Assembly (NCBI GenBank): GCA_001586965.3
Contig: LUCW03000285.1
Span: 15,001 to 40,000, forward strand
From: Sphaeroforma sirkka
Lineage: Eukaryota; Opisthokonta; Ichthyosporea; Ichthyophonida
DNA: 25,000 nucleotides
Reading direction: 5' to 3'
Positions 24,332 through 25,000 of this stretch are shown piece by piece (position 1 is the stretch's first letter; each line of letters opens with the position of its first letter). Position numbers and translations under genes: made by a program. The notes beneath the pieces are model-generated. The model did no database searches. It was not told the DNA's origin and saw nothing but the letters and a program-made list of their open reading frames with translations.

Positions 24332-24473
24332 GTATCCTCGTACAGTACAGACTGACCGGCCCATTCGTCAAAGTACCGTAGTATCCTCGTTCAGTACAGA
24401 CTGACCGGCCCATTCGTCAAAGTACCGCGGTATCCTCGTGCAGTACAGACTGACCGGCCCATTCGTCGAAGTA
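24332..24473. repeat. 49-bp tandem repeat, 3 copies
   Basis: GTATCCTCGT starts copies at 24332, 24381 and 24430. Each continues CAGTACAGACTGACCGGCCC and ends with CATTCGTC(A/G)AAGTAC. Copies are about 95% identical, so the duplication is recent. It begins about 18 bp after a TTTAGGGTTTAGG motif. Confidence 0.95.
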
Positions 24474-25000
24474 CGAAGAGGCTTAGAATCAAATAGGTGC
24501 GCATGCCATCTCTCGGTAGCGCTCAGTATGTATTGGTCACGGTCCGAATTTGCCTTGCCCTGACTCCTAGTGATAGACAGACGGCACGTGCGCTGACCCG
24601 ATTCACCACATTTACAAACCGGGACAAATACACCGATACGACTAAATATAGGGGTACAGAGGCATTTTGTCTTGCTATATGTATATGTACAATTATACAT
24701 GTTCTGTAAGTTTGGATGTATATTTCTCGACATGCCCAGTAAAGAGGAACAGCATGATTTCTCGCACGTAAGGGCGCGGGGTATCTTATGCTTTTTACAA
24801 TTCCCGTCGGCGCTTAATCGGCGCTTGATCACCGCAGGTGAATTCATACAAGAGACACCCTCACGGATAACATCCTAAATAAAACCAAACACACACTTAA
24901 CCATGATGACTATCCACTCAGCCACAGAATTTTGCCATAGATGTTCTCACGGGTAGACCCTATGTACACTCCACACAGACATTGGACAGAAAAGCTCAAA
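24474..25000. other. Right-edge stretch, no recognised gene
   Basis: A minus-strand frame (24847-24368) runs through the 49-bp repeat and is Cys/Ser/Arg-rich without any recognised domain, so it is not called. No RNA genes or splice-supported exons are seen here. Confidence 0.5.

Noticed and set aside
24368..24847. 159-residue minus-strand ORF
   Set aside because: Its C-terminal third is the 49-bp repeat and the rest shows no domain or coding-like composition.

Overview
The window is nuclear DNA from a eukaryote. The evidence is spliced genes with GT-AG introns, an AATAAA signal 17 nt after one stop codon, many microsatellites, minisatellites and decayed transposon pieces, and no operons or ribosome binding sites. 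Exons of the two spliced genes are GC-rich; the DNA between genes is strongly AT-rich. The lineage cannot be fixed from the sequence. A unicellular eukaryote with a repeat-rich, intron-bearing genome (for example a holozoan protist) would fit, but that is a guess.

Layout. (1) 1-3830: the 3' end of a UBR1/UBR2-type N-recognin E3 ubiquitin ligase on the + strand, with three phase-consistent exons (842-1012, 1917-3084, 3368-3509). It is bracketed by two related minisatellites of 98 bp and 59 bp period. (2) 3830-7970: mostly AT-rich non-coding DNA with a small coiled-coil reading frame (minus strand, 4316-4657), a 7-bp minisatellite, a TGCA-rich region and a 43-codon ORF. (3) 7971-8846: one intronless minus-strand ORF for a Ser/Pro/Leu-rich protein with basic clusters and an acidic-hydrophobic C-terminus, possibly a transcriptional regulator. 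(4) 10512-11861: a probable hAT-like DNA transposon relic, with 17-bp perfect terminal inverted repeats, many TTCTTAAT-type subterminal motifs and one remaining ORF, a BED zinc finger. (5) 11862-20550: a gene-poor AT-rich stretch. It holds a second inverted-repeat element (14178-15542) filled with simple repeats, a degenerate tandem array (17170-17530) and a scattered inverted motif (AGAAGGCTATG). (6) 20554-24060: a minus-strand gene in three phase-consistent exons, encoding helical Armadillo/HEAT-like segments and a long disordered charged tail. (7) 24061-25000: TTTAGGG-type telomere-like motifs and a 49-bp tandem repeat.

The most unusual item is in the minus-strand gene. The 5' splice site of its middle exon lies at the edge of a roughly 30-bp tandem repeat, giving five GT donor sites at intervals of 30, 30, 30 and 24 nt. 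Every one keeps the reading frame, and the extended reading stays open through all of them. No complete operon-like or defence system is visible. The two spliced genes and the TF-like gene show no evident functional link.
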